A stretch of DNA of 64,000 bases, taken from assembly GCF_964204645.1 (NCBI RefSeq), contig NC_134025.1, positions 25,140,001-25,204,000 on the forward strand, in the 5' to 3' direction. This stretch comes from Tubulanus polymorphus (taxonomy: Eukaryota; Nemertea; Palaeonemertea; Tubulaniformes; Tubulanidae). Position numbers and translations under genes: made by a program. Numbering within the stretch: the stretch's first letter is position 1; every line of letters starts with the position of its first letter. The notes below the pieces were generated by a model that saw only the letters and a list, made by a program, of their open reading frames with translations, ran no database searches and was not told where the DNA came from. This document shows positions 12,364 through 21,282 of this stretch, one piece after another.

Positions 12364-13764
12364 TTATTTCAGCATATCTTTCAAGTACTGGCGGGCGACT
12401 AATCTCTGTTTATGAAACAAATTCATGACGTCTTCAGCAAACTTAGATGGCATCTGATCATATTCGGTGTCGACCTCTGTCAGCCTTTCGACGGCCGCTT
12501 CTTTATCGAATTTCTGACAGACCTCATTATTGTAAACGTCCATCGCTTTTCCCTTCAATCCCTTGCGTTTACACAACTCAAAAGCTAATCTGGACTCGTC
12601 TATCTGACCGACACACTCGAACGCGTTGTGCTTTCCTAAACCCAGCATTTGGCGATAGTACACTTGATTTTCAGGCAGGTCCAGCAGGTTTTCCTTGAAT
12701 ATCGAGTCGACCAGATTTGTCGGCAGGTATGCCATATATTCTAGCCAAACGTAGGCGCACTTTGCGCATCTTTTGCACCATGGTTTCACCACGTTACACG
12801 AATGAGTATAAGGCAGGTGAACAGCACCAAACGAATTCAGCATAGTAAATATCAATACATCATTAATTGGTTTGAGAATACTGAAATATTTGAAGTTAGA
12901 AATCAGGTTATCTCTAATGTAAGAATCAAACATCATCTCTTCTTCCTGACTCTTGCAATATTGATGATTAATGGGTAGTCCATTCTTCTCCCAAATCAAA
13001 TTCGGGTGTTCGGCGCTCTTTTCGTGGCCCAAGTTCATGTAGCGATATCGATATTGAAGAATGACTGGCAGCGATCCAAACACCGCACGAAGCGTTTCAT
13101 CTTCTTGCAAGGTTTTTATACCCACATCATTCATGTGGACAATCGGACAATCTAAGAAGTCATCGTACATCGATATTTGATGATGTTTGCGCGATTTGGT
13201 GCAATTATTTACTTGATCGCGAATAAGTCGAAGTTGTAAAGGTGAAGTGCCATAAATAGTGCCGCTATAACCAAGCGTGCCGTACTCGACTCCAACTTTT
13301 TCTAAAATGGTAGTGCACATCAGACTATCTTTACCTCCACCGTTCAAAGACAGCATCTCGGGCCCATCAGGTGGTGACATCTCAACGGGCACAGGAGAGC
13401 AACCACTTGGTTTATTCAAAAATGTTGGGCCTTTATAATCAGGGAGATCATTCTCGTACAACCATTGGGAATACGCACCCATGAAATGTTTTAGCCACAT
13501 TTTCTCGAATGCTACCGTATGGTAGTGTTCATAACAACCCAGGTCGATTAACTTCGGTTTTAAACTTTGCAGTTTGCTCATCTCAAACGCAGCGATATGG
13601 AAATACACCCTATCCATGTATTCTTTTCCGTACGTATCTTCCAGTTCGTAGAAATTGACATCGTGGTACCACAGTGATGTTGTAAATTGTAGATCACCAA
13701 CACCATACACCATACTAATTTGGTGTTTGGCGCGGTTGTAACACTTCAACAAAACAACGGCCAT
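12364..13764 (-). CDS. MurL-like peptide epimerase family protein, tandem copy A
   Basis: A single 466-codon coding exon. Its best family match by motif is bacterial MurL, which uses ATP and Mg2+ to invert the terminal L-Glu of UDP-MurNAc-L-Ala-L-Glu. Visible motifs: an N-terminal half of about 130 residues; the PP-loop NGGGKDS at 141-147, typical of N-type ATP pyrophosphatases; GLPINHQYCKS around 262-272; FSILKPINDVLI around 295-306; a cysteine cluster HSC(321-323), then WC..C..C at 329-336; and GKHNAFECVG at 377-386. The same blocks occur in the same order in MurL. There is no signal peptide or membrane segment, so it is probably cytosolic. A TTTCAG acceptor lies 4 bases before ATG, indicating a 5' UTR intron. 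Substrate in an animal unknown. MurL family membership is likely; conserved enzyme activity is inference. Confidence 0.82.
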   Translation of the reverse strand: MAVVLLKCYNRAKHQISMVYGVGDLQFTTSLWYHDVNFYELEDTYGKEYMDRVYFHIAAFEMSKLQSLKPKLIDLGCYEHYHTVAFEKMWLKHFMGAYSQWLYENDLPDYKGPTFLNKPSGCSPVPVEMSPPDGPEMLSLNGGGKDSLMCTTILEKVGVEYGTLGYSGTIYGTSPLQLRLIRDQVNNCTKSRKHHQISMYDDFLDCPIVHMNDVGIKTLQEDETLRAVFGSLPVILQYRYRYMNLGHEKSAEHPNLIWEKNGLPINHQYCKSQEEEMMFDSYIRDNLISNFKYFSILKPINDVLIFTMLNSFGAVHLPYTHSCNVVKPWCKRCAKCAYVWLEYMAYLPTNLVDSIFKENLLDLPENQVYYRQMLGLGKHNAFECVGQIDESRLAFELCKRKGLKGKAMDVYNNEVCQKFDKEAAVERLTEVDTEYDQMPSKFAEDVMNLFHKQRLVARQYLKDMLK

Positions 13765-13768
13765 GATA

Positions 13769-14695
13769 CTGAAATATAAAATCCAGATTTCATGAATTCA
13801 TGTTCTGTGATATATACCTTTGACGATAAAAACGGTATTCACACCAACATATATAATTGTACATATTGTAGTGTCAACCCTCACTATCTGCCACATCGGC
13901 CTTCTGCCAAATATGTTGAGTTGCCAGGTTTGGAAAATTTAGTTCATCGTACGTCTGTTAATTATATGGATCGTACTGCCCAATATGCGTCAAGCCTCCC
14001 AAATCCATATGGATTGATTGACATATCAAATGAAATCCATCTGTAAATTACTTGTATTCATTCATGTCCTTATTACATGAAATAACACACATATACAACG
14101 CATGTATAGAGCATAGCCTAACGATCCAAGTAAACCCATTACGGCTAGAAATGACAAGACCATTTATCGGCCATCTTGAATCTGGTTGACCCACTTGCGT
14201 TTTTTATACATCCAGGGATGAAAAGTTACCTCAACGACTTGAATACAATGGAAAGGTTAGGGTTTCGGGAGGTAACCTTTCGTTCCTGGATATACCATAG
14301 CCCCCAACTAAATCGAAACTATTAAATCATGGTTGAATTACCGAATTCAAACTAGTTGAATATGGCCCCCAAATGCTGGAAAAACGCATCTGAGCACTTG
14401 AAATATAATTTTTTTCCGGGGGAGTGCCCCCGTCCACGTCCCTGAAGTGGGCTCGCGCCTTTGGCGCTCGTTTTCTGAGCACCGCCATGCTTTAAATTCG
14501 ACCTAGCGAAAACACTGCATTATTATAGAGAAGATTATTAATACGTATGAAATGATGCTATAGCAATATTGTGTAATAGGCATCAGAGTTAATATTGTGA
14601 TCCGTATTGGAGTGAACCAAAGATCCGTGAAAATAAATTGTATGTCTGATTATATGGGTCCTATATGCGTGCTAAAGAAACGTTGTTTTACCTAC
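13769..14695 (-). other. Predicted 5' UTR intron of MurL-like copy A
   Basis: On the minus strand GAAG|GTAGGT (donor, exon edge at 14696) and TATTTCAG|TATCATGG (acceptor, exon edge at 13768) bracket 927 bases. The equivalent donor and acceptor occur at matching places in copy B. A non-coding first exon would therefore lie just right of 14696. Inferred from conserved splice signals only; trans-splicing to the same acceptor is the alternative. Confidence 0.5.
14400..14480. repeat. GC-rich dispersed-repeat-like insert in the 5' intron of copy A
   Basis: Contains GGGGGAGTGCCCCC (hairpin) followed by GGGCTCGCGCCTTTGGCGCT. The sequence is much GC-richer than its surroundings and is absent from the matching flank of copy B, so it probably arrived after the duplication, within an insert spanning roughly 14200-14520. 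Patterns like this recur in repeats of marine invertebrates; the family was not identified. Confidence 0.4.
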
Positions 14696-14789
14696 CTTCA
14701 CTTTATTCCAACTAAACTCCCTTTGCCTACTGGTACTAGCTCTATATATAGATGTCTGGTGTTCTGACCTTTGTAGTGAGTTAGTCCTT

Positions 14790-14798
14790 TTAGTTCAT
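14790..14798 (-). promoter_or_regulatory. Candidate two-codon upstream ORF in the predicted 5' exon of copy A
   Basis: The minus strand reads GCTAGCGCCACCATG then one codon and TAA: a minimal uORF (Met-Asn-stop) in an excellent Kozak context. The same arrangement stands upstream of copy B. If this exon is transcribed it could repress translation. The same bases also resemble a CTCF-type site (GGTGGCGCTA on plus), so the conservation may have another cause. Confidence 0.3.
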
Positions 14799-15465
14799 GG
14801 TGGCGCTAGCTGCATATACATGCCTTTATGCCTATTTTACTGAGAAAGACGCTAACAAAGAAGCCATATCTTTTTTTAGAACAGGAACCACGTCTATTTA
14901 TTACTATAATCTATCAGTTCATAAATTCACAGCAGTGGTGTGTGTACTTTTAATAATCATAATGGCCAATGCTCTTTATATATTTATGTGGACTGCATTA
15001 AACCTATCGGATTTTCATTTCGCTGTGAGCAATACATATTCAATCTATGATTCAAAATCGAATGTCGATATATCGCAATACGTTTAAAATGAAACCAGGT
15101 CCTCATTTCCTCAGGTTCATCTGATGTTTTGTGCCGAGATCGAGAGCGGGGCCATGGAAGTGCCCACAGACTATGTTCGTTTTTAATGGTGCGCACCAAA
15201 CTTCCCGGTATAAATTTTTCCTTGATTTCAACACCGACATTGCAATGAGTTTCTTCATGTACATCGTTATATTCAAGTCAAAACGTTTTGAAGATACTAC
15301 TAAAAAGTTTTAATCAAAAAGCTAAAATCTAAATAAATTCAAATTAGATATGATACAAATTATTTGTAATATGTAAGTAACATTCAAGATGCAATCCACC
15401 GACAAATTTGAGGGTTAATGTTGTTTTAGAAACTGACTATTAAATCTTATACGATATATACTTGT
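14799..15465. other. Spacer between MurL-like copies A and B
   Basis: Likely promoter of copy A followed by the 3' flank of copy B. Parts resemble the sequence upstream of copy B (17640-18150), for example a shared stretch with TTCCCG near 15200 and 18135, so the duplicated unit includes the upstream region. The open frames here have no family match. Confidence 0.4.
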
Positions 15466-16866
15466 TTATTTCAGCATATCTTTCAAGTACTGGCGGGCGA
15501 CTAATCTCTGTTTCTGAAACAGATTCATGACGTCTTCGGCAAATTTAGATGGTATCCGATCATATTCGGTGTCGACCTCTGTCAGCCTTTCCACGGCCGC
15601 TTCTTTATCGAATTTCTGACAGACCTCATTATTGTAAACGTCCATCGCTTTTCCCTTCAATCCCTTGCGTTTACACAACTCAAAAGCTAATCTGGACTCG
15701 TCGATCTGACCGACACACTCGAACGCGTTGTGCTTCCCTAAACCCAGCATTTGGCGATAGTACACTTGATTTTCAGGCAGGTCCAGCAGGTTTTCCTTGA
15801 ATATCGAGTCGACCAGATTCGTCGGGAGATATGCCATATATTCTAGCCAAACATAGGCGCACTTTGCGCATCTTTTGCACCATGGTTTCGCTATGTTACA
15901 CGAATGAGTATAAGGCAGATGAACAGCATCAAACGAATTCAGCATGCTGAATATCAATACATCATTAATTGGTTTGAGAACGCTGAAGAACTTGAAGTTG
16001 GAAATCAGGTTATTTCTAATGTAAGAATCAAACATCATCTCTTCTTCCTGACTCTTGCAATATTGATGATTAATGGGTAGTCCATTCTTCTCCCAAATTA
16101 AATTCGGGTATTCGGCGCTCTTTTCGTGGCCCAAGTTCATGTAGCGATATCGATACTGAAGAATGGCGGGCAGCGATCCAAACACCGCACGAAGCGTTTC
16201 ATCTTCCTTCAGAGTTTTTGAACCGATAGCTTTCATGAAGAGAATCGGACAATCTAAGAAGTCATCGTACATCGATATTTGATGATGTTTGTGCGATTTG
16301 CTGCAATTATTTACTTGATCGCGAATAAGTCGATGTTGCAAAGGGGAAGTGCCGTAGACAGTATTGCTATAACCGAGCGTGTTGAACTCAACTCCAACCT
16401 TCTCCAAAATGGTCGTGCACATCAGACTATCTTTACCTCCACCATTCAAAGACAGCATCTCAGGCCCATCAGGTGGTGACATCTGAACTGGCACAGGAGT
16501 GGAACCACTTGGTTTATTCAGAAACGTGGGTCCTTTATAATCAGGGAGATCATTTTCGTACAACCATTGGGAAAACGCACCCATGAAATGTTTTAGCCAC
16601 ATTTTCTCGAATGCTTCCGTGTGGTAGTGTTCATAACAACCCAGGTCGATAAACTTCGGTTTTAAACTTTGTAACTTGTTCATCTCAAACGCAGCGATAT
16701 GGAAATACAACCTATCCATGTATTCTTTTCCGTACGTATCTTCCAGTTCGTAGAAATTGACATCGTGGTACCACAGTGATGTTGTAAATTGTAGATCACC
16801 AACACCATACACCATACTAATTTGGTGTTTGGCGCGATTGTAAGACTTCAACAAAACGACAGCCAT
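15466..16866 (-). CDS. MurL-like peptide epimerase family protein, tandem copy B
   Basis: 466 codons, one coding exon, collinear with copy A without gaps. My hand alignment gives 35 differences in 466 residues (about 92% identity). The PP-loop NGGGKDS (141-147), NHQYCKS, the HSC...WC..C..C cluster and AFECVG are unchanged, so the presumed ATP site and metal or structural cysteines are under constraint. The differences are uneven: 32 lie in residues 1-326, none in 327-436 and three after that, a pattern typical of gene conversion with copy A. The most divergent patch is residues 209-220. The start ATG is preceded by the acceptor TATTTCAG|AATC. Function as for copy A: MurL family by motif, substrate unknown. 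Confidence 0.82.
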   Translation of the reverse strand: MAVVLLKSYNRAKHQISMVYGVGDLQFTTSLWYHDVNFYELEDTYGKEYMDRLYFHIAAFEMNKLQSLKPKFIDLGCYEHYHTEAFEKMWLKHFMGAFSQWLYENDLPDYKGPTFLNKPSGSTPVPVQMSPPDGPEMLSLNGGGKDSLMCTTILEKVGVEFNTLGYSNTVYGTSPLQHRLIRDQVNNCSKSHKHHQISMYDDFLDCPILFMKAIGSKTLKEDETLRAVFGSLPAILQYRYRYMNLGHEKSAEYPNLIWEKNGLPINHQYCKSQEEEMMFDSYIRNNLISNFKFFSVLKPINDVLIFSMLNSFDAVHLPYTHSCNIAKPWCKRCAKCAYVWLEYMAYLPTNLVDSIFKENLLDLPENQVYYRQMLGLGKHNAFECVGQIDESRLAFELCKRKGLKGKAMDVYNNEVCQKFDKEAAVERLTEVDTEYDRIPSKFAEDVMNLFQKQRLVARQYLKDMLK

Positions 16867-16870
16867 GATT

Positions 16871-17582
16871 CTGAAATAGACAATCCAGATATTTTGAATT
16901 TCATGTTCTGCAATATATATTTGACGATAAGGTCATGAAAGCAATATACACGCATTATAATTGTATTTGTATATTGGACAGCTAACCCCCAATTACCTGC
17001 CACATCTGTCTCCCGCCCAAAATGCTGAATTCCCAATAAGAAAAATTACTTAGTTTATTAGGTAAGTGATGTTCGGTTTCTCAGCCTCCCTCCTATGCAT
17101 CCCCTATAGCAGTGGCATTAGTAAAAATGTACCAATTCATATAGATCGACATAATGAAATCCGTGTGTAAATTATTCGTATTAATCCCTGTCCTCATTAC
17201 ATAGAATATCATATACAGCATAGCCTAACAACCAATGTAATCCCAAATTTCAGGCTAGAAACAAGACCATCTGGTCATCCATCTTGAATCTGAATGAGCC
17301 AATTGTTTTTGACGATGTAACTGAAACAAAATTATGGTTATGTCCAATATTCGTCTTCTGAAATATAGTTGATTTTACAAATAAAATGATGCCGAAACAT
17401 TTTAATCATTCCTGATGATGTTGGCGGGAGAGATGTTTAGACAGGCCTGCTGTGTTAACCTTTCGATGTCTAAATCGGATATGAACCAAAGAAATATCCG
17501 ATAGTGAAACTATTCAAGCGTATGTGTGACTATGTAGATATGTGCCCAGTATGCATGCACGAGAAATGTTCTTTACACATAC
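16871..17582 (-). other. Predicted 5' UTR intron of MurL-like copy B
   Basis: Minus-strand donor GAAG|GTATGT (exon edge 17583) and acceptor CTATTTCAG|AATCATGG (exon edge 16870) enclose 712 bases. It is alignable with the copy A intron at both ends but lacks the GC-rich insert. Inferred from splice signals conserved between copies. Confidence 0.5.
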
Positions 17583-17655
17583 CTTCCCCTTCTTGCAACA
17601 ATCCCGTCGACTACAATATTAGCTAATGTTCCGATGTTGGCAGTGAGTTTGCCGT

Positions 17656-17664
17656 TTAATACAT
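17656..17664 (-). promoter_or_regulatory. Candidate two-codon upstream ORF in the predicted 5' exon of copy B
   Basis: GCTAGCGCCACCATG on the minus strand followed by TAT and TAA (Met-Tyr-stop). The 15 bases up to and including ATG are identical to the copy A element while surrounding bases differ, which suggests constraint. Transcription of this stretch is not demonstrated. Confidence 0.3.
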
Positions 17665-18329
17665 GGTGGCGCTAGCTGTAATCTACGAGCAATTATCTAA
17701 TTGTTAGATAATTGCTAGTAGCTGTAATAGGTATGCCTATTTATGTCACTAGACATGCCTACTTGGATAAACGTTAAAAAAGGTCACCGGTCTTCTTGTT
17801 TGCAAGAAGGAACCACGTCGATTTATGACATAGGCTATCAGTTCATTAATTCACAGCAGTGTGCGTGCACGTATAATAATCACATACGTTTTTTATTTAT
17901 TCGTAAACTGCATAAATCTGTTTTAACCATTTTGTTGGTGGAGAGCAATAATCGTTGGATCTTAATTCAAACAGAATGTCGATATACGTTTACAACGAAA
18001 TTGTGTCCTCGTTTGCTGTAAAGAATTGCGGCATTTTGGTCCAGGTTATGATGTCCTGTGTACCACGGATTGACTGATAGTGAGAGCCGGGCCGTGTCCA
18101 CAATGGCTTGTTCGTTTTAAGCACCGCAGGCCAAAATTCCCGCACTAAATCTAGAAAATTCAATATCTATAGTAAAACAAAGGTATTATTAACACCAGAA
18201 TTATTCATTTCATAAGTATTATGTATTTGCCATCTATATATGCACTTGACATTCACAGGTTATCAATTTGGAATCGATTAATGGGAATTGTTTATCTATT
18301 CTATTCGAGCCGTTGATCCCTGCGTTTCG
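17665..18329. other. Spacer between MurL-like copies B and C
   Basis: Promoter side of copy B and 3' flank of copy C. A short direct/inverted repeat, CAATTATCTAATTGTTAGATAATTG, lies around 17690-17714, with TCTAATTGTTAGA as its palindromic core. No gene recognised. Confidence 0.4.
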
Positions 18330-19730
18330 TTATTTCAGCATTTCTCTAAAGTACTCTCGGGCAATTAATTTCTGCTTCTGATAGAGGTCCATGACGCCTT
18401 CAGCGAATTCAGATGGTATCCGATCATATTCGGTGTCGACCTCTGTCAGCCTTTCCACGGCCGATTCTTTATCGAAGTTCTGACAAACCTCGTTGATGTA
18501 GTCGTCCATCGCTTTTCCCTTCAATCCCTTACGTCTACACAACTCAAAGGCTAATTTGGATTCCTTGATCTGACCAATACACTCGAACGCATTGTGCTTC
18601 CCTAAACCCAGCATTTGGCGATAGTATACTTGATTTTCGGGCAGGTCCAGCAAGTTTTCCTTGAATATCGAGTCGACCAGATTCGTCGGCAGATATGCCA
18701 TGTATCCTAACCAAACGTAGGCACACTTTGCGCATCTTTTGCACCATGGTTTCACCACGTTACACGAATGAGTATAAGGCAGGTGAACAGCATGAAATGA
18801 ATTCAGCATGCTGAATATCAATACATCATTAATTGGTTTGAGAATGCTGAAGAACTTGAAGTTGGAAATCAGGTTATCTCTAATGTAAGAATCAAACATC
18901 ATTTCTTCTTTCTGACTCTTGCAATATTGATGATTAATGGGTAGTCCATTCTTCTCCCAAATTAAATTCGGGTATTCGGCGCTCTTTTCGTGGCCCATGT
19001 TCATGTAGCGATATCGATATTGAAGAATGACGGGCAGTGATCCAAAAACAGCAGGGAGCGTTTCATCTTCTGCTAATGTTCTTACACCGAAATCGTTCAT
19101 GTGGACAATCGGACAATCTAAGAAGTCATCGTACATTGATATTTGATGGTGTTTGTGCGATTTGCTGCAATTATTTACTTGATCGCGAATAAGTTTAAGT
19201 TGCAAAGGTGAAGTGCCGTAAATAGTACCGCTAAAACCAAGCGTGCCGTACTCGACTCCAGCCTTCTCAAAAATCGTCATGCATAGCAGACTATCTTTAC
19301 CTCCACCGTTCAAAGACAGTATCTCGGGCCCATCAGGTGGTGGCATCTCAACTGGCACAGAAGTGGAACCATTCGGTTTATTCAAAAATGTTGGGCCTTT
19401 ATAATCAGGGAGATCATTCTCGTACAACCATTGGGCATAAGCACCCATGAAATGTTTTAGCCACATTTCCTCGAATGCTTCCGTATGGTAGTGTTCATAA
19501 CAACCCAGGTCGATAAACTTCGGTTTTAAACTTTGCAGTTTGTTCATCTCGAACGCAGCAACATTGAAATACACCCTATCCATGTATTCTTTTCCGTATG
19601 CATCTTCCAGTTCGTAGAAATTGACATCGTGGTACCACAGTGATGTTGTAAATTGTAGATCATCGACACCATACACTATGCTAAGTTGATGTTTGGCGCG
19701 ATTGTAAGATTTCAACAAAAGAACGGCCAT
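18330..19730 (-). CDS. MurL-like peptide epimerase family protein, tandem copy C
   Basis: 466 codons, single coding exon, ungapped against A and B but clearly more divergent, with changes spread along the protein including the C-terminal part that A and B share perfectly (ECIGQIKESKLAF, KAMDDYINEV). The PP-loop NGGGKDS, the HSC...WC..C..C cluster and the NHQYCKS block are intact. The acceptor TATTTTAG lies 12 bases before ATG rather than 4, and the upstream flank does not resemble that of A or B. C is thus probably the older copy, or the source of an earlier duplication. No frame break or stop is present, so all three copies appear functional. MurL family by motif; substrate unknown. Confidence 0.82.
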   Translation of the reverse strand: MAVLLLKSYNRAKHQLSIVYGVDDLQFTTSLWYHDVNFYELEDAYGKEYMDRVYFNVAAFEMNKLQSLKPKFIDLGCYEHYHTEAFEEMWLKHFMGAYAQWLYENDLPDYKGPTFLNKPNGSTSVPVEMPPPDGPEILSLNGGGKDSLLCMTIFEKAGVEYGTLGFSGTIYGTSPLQLKLIRDQVNNCSKSHKHHQISMYDDFLDCPIVHMNDFGVRTLAEDETLPAVFGSLPVILQYRYRYMNMGHEKSAEYPNLIWEKNGLPINHQYCKSQKEEMMFDSYIRDNLISNFKFFSILKPINDVLIFSMLNSFHAVHLPYTHSCNVVKPWCKRCAKCAYVWLGYMAYLPTNLVDSIFKENLLDLPENQVYYRQMLGLGKHNAFECIGQIKESKLAFELCRRKGLKGKAMDDYINEVCQNFDKESAVERLTEVDTEYDRIPSEFAEGVMDLYQKQKLIAREYFREMLK

Positions 19731-19742
19731 GATTCATTCGAT

Positions 19743-21282
19743 CTAAAATATAAAATTCACAAAAATTACCAAATACATAGTTATCCATGAGTATCAATGG
19801 TTCTGTTCCTGTATATAAACGTACCATTAATTAGAACCCAATATGTCAGTCATCCGGCGCGCAAAAATGCGTTCTAACTGTGACTGAAATTCTTATCTCC
19901 CTCGTCACCGAAGGTCGTGCCCTGTGTATGCCTAGTAATATTCAATAATGACAGAACAGAATAAGAGCAGTTGAAAAGTTCACATGAAAGGTATTAAAAT
20001 GCATCGAGATTATCTTTCCAACTGCATAAAAGGCTTTTCCAAGATTGGCAGTGGCATACATTTTTTCGATGTCCAATATTGAAGCCTGCATCTCTGGCAC
20101 TGTCAAGACCCAACCATTACGAAGGAAATGTATCGTTGATACTATAGCAACTAGTAACTTCACTGACGAAGTGATATATTGCAGAGCTTTATTGAAAACT
20201 ATACATCGATACATTGTTACTGATTAAACGTTGTAACTGCATCAAATCTGACGTCAATGGAAGTTCATTGATCTTTGGCCAATCTTATACAACGTATACG
20301 TGGTCGCAATACAGGAATTGGATTTGAATACACCGGCTAAACCAGTTATATTATATACACCTGTTCATAAAATATTCCGATATAAGGAGTTTTTGTTTTG
20401 TTTCATATTTGAGGCAATCCATATTCAAATATTATTTCACTAGACAATTTCGTTGTCAGTATATTCTAAGGTTTTACAATACCACTAGACATACCGCGTT
20501 GGAAAGATATCTTTCCATTAAAAAAAGGAAAAATGTATATGAAATTTGCTTTGGAAATGGGCGCACATTTACGTGCTACGTGATTATCAATGTCGGAAAA
20601 AATACCTTGACGTTTTCCTTACATTTTCAGATAAGGGCAGAAATTCCATTCTGCTTGAGCTCGGAGACGCGAAAAGAATGAAATGGCCTTATGAATAAAA
20701 AAGTGTTCACTATGTTTTGTCACTTCTTTCTACAACTTATTTACATGTTTTGCAGGGTAAATCATTTTCAGATTATTCTTTTTCCATTCATGATATTTCA
20801 ATCGTGAATATGATTCTATCATTTGAGTGTAGACACGTTACCAAGGAATTAAATCCGTCTTTAATTCCTCCGTAACAACGTGGATTTGTATCAGGGGATT
20901 GGATTACAACCGCGCCAGTACTGACAGCACAGAGCTATCAGTACGATATATTTTAATCTCAGTGTGCTTGTTGCTGTTGTTTTCTTAAATCCCCATTCAT
21001 TTGCGTTTGCAATCAACTATAAACGGTAGAACAGGCCCATTATTTCTCGACGGGGATTATTATTGTCATTCGGGTGGCTTGTATTGATCACGGTCTAAGC
21101 ACCGCAAGACTGAAAACCGCGGTGAACGTAGCTATAGTACTGAGAGAGCTACCCGTGTTAATAAAGATATCATTAAGATATTCATTAGACGGAAATCAAC
21201 AAATTCATATTTCGGTGGCGAATTGGAATATAAAATTACTGTTCTAGGGTGTAAATCGATTTGCTTGGTGTTTCTGGTTAGA
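19743..21282. other. Divergent promoter region between MurL-like copy C and the LRRC74-like gene
   Basis: The two genes point away from each other, so this 1.5 kb should hold both promoters and the 5' exon of copy C. Open frames at 19942-20227 and 20409-20681 have no family match and no splice context. I see no clear TATA box. Confidence 0.4.
20834..20882. repeat. Imperfect stem-loop (inverted repeat)
   Basis: GGAATTAAA and TTTAATTCC pair around a 6-base loop, and outer CACGTTAC pairs with GTAACAACGTG apart from small bulges. It lies about 400 bases upstream of the LRRC74-like start. It could be a tiny foldback element or a chance palindrome. Confidence 0.5.

Noticed and set aside
12447..12698. 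Plus-strand frame of 83 codons inside MurL-like copy A, repeated in copy B at 15549-15800
   Set aside because: It is the antisense shadow of a highly conserved coding region; its conservation is explained by the minus-strand gene.
12364..19730. Bacterial contamination as explanation for the MurL-like genes
   Set aside because: Three diverged tandem copies share eukaryotic-type splice signals upstream, and the array sits between spliced animal genes in the same contiguous sequence.
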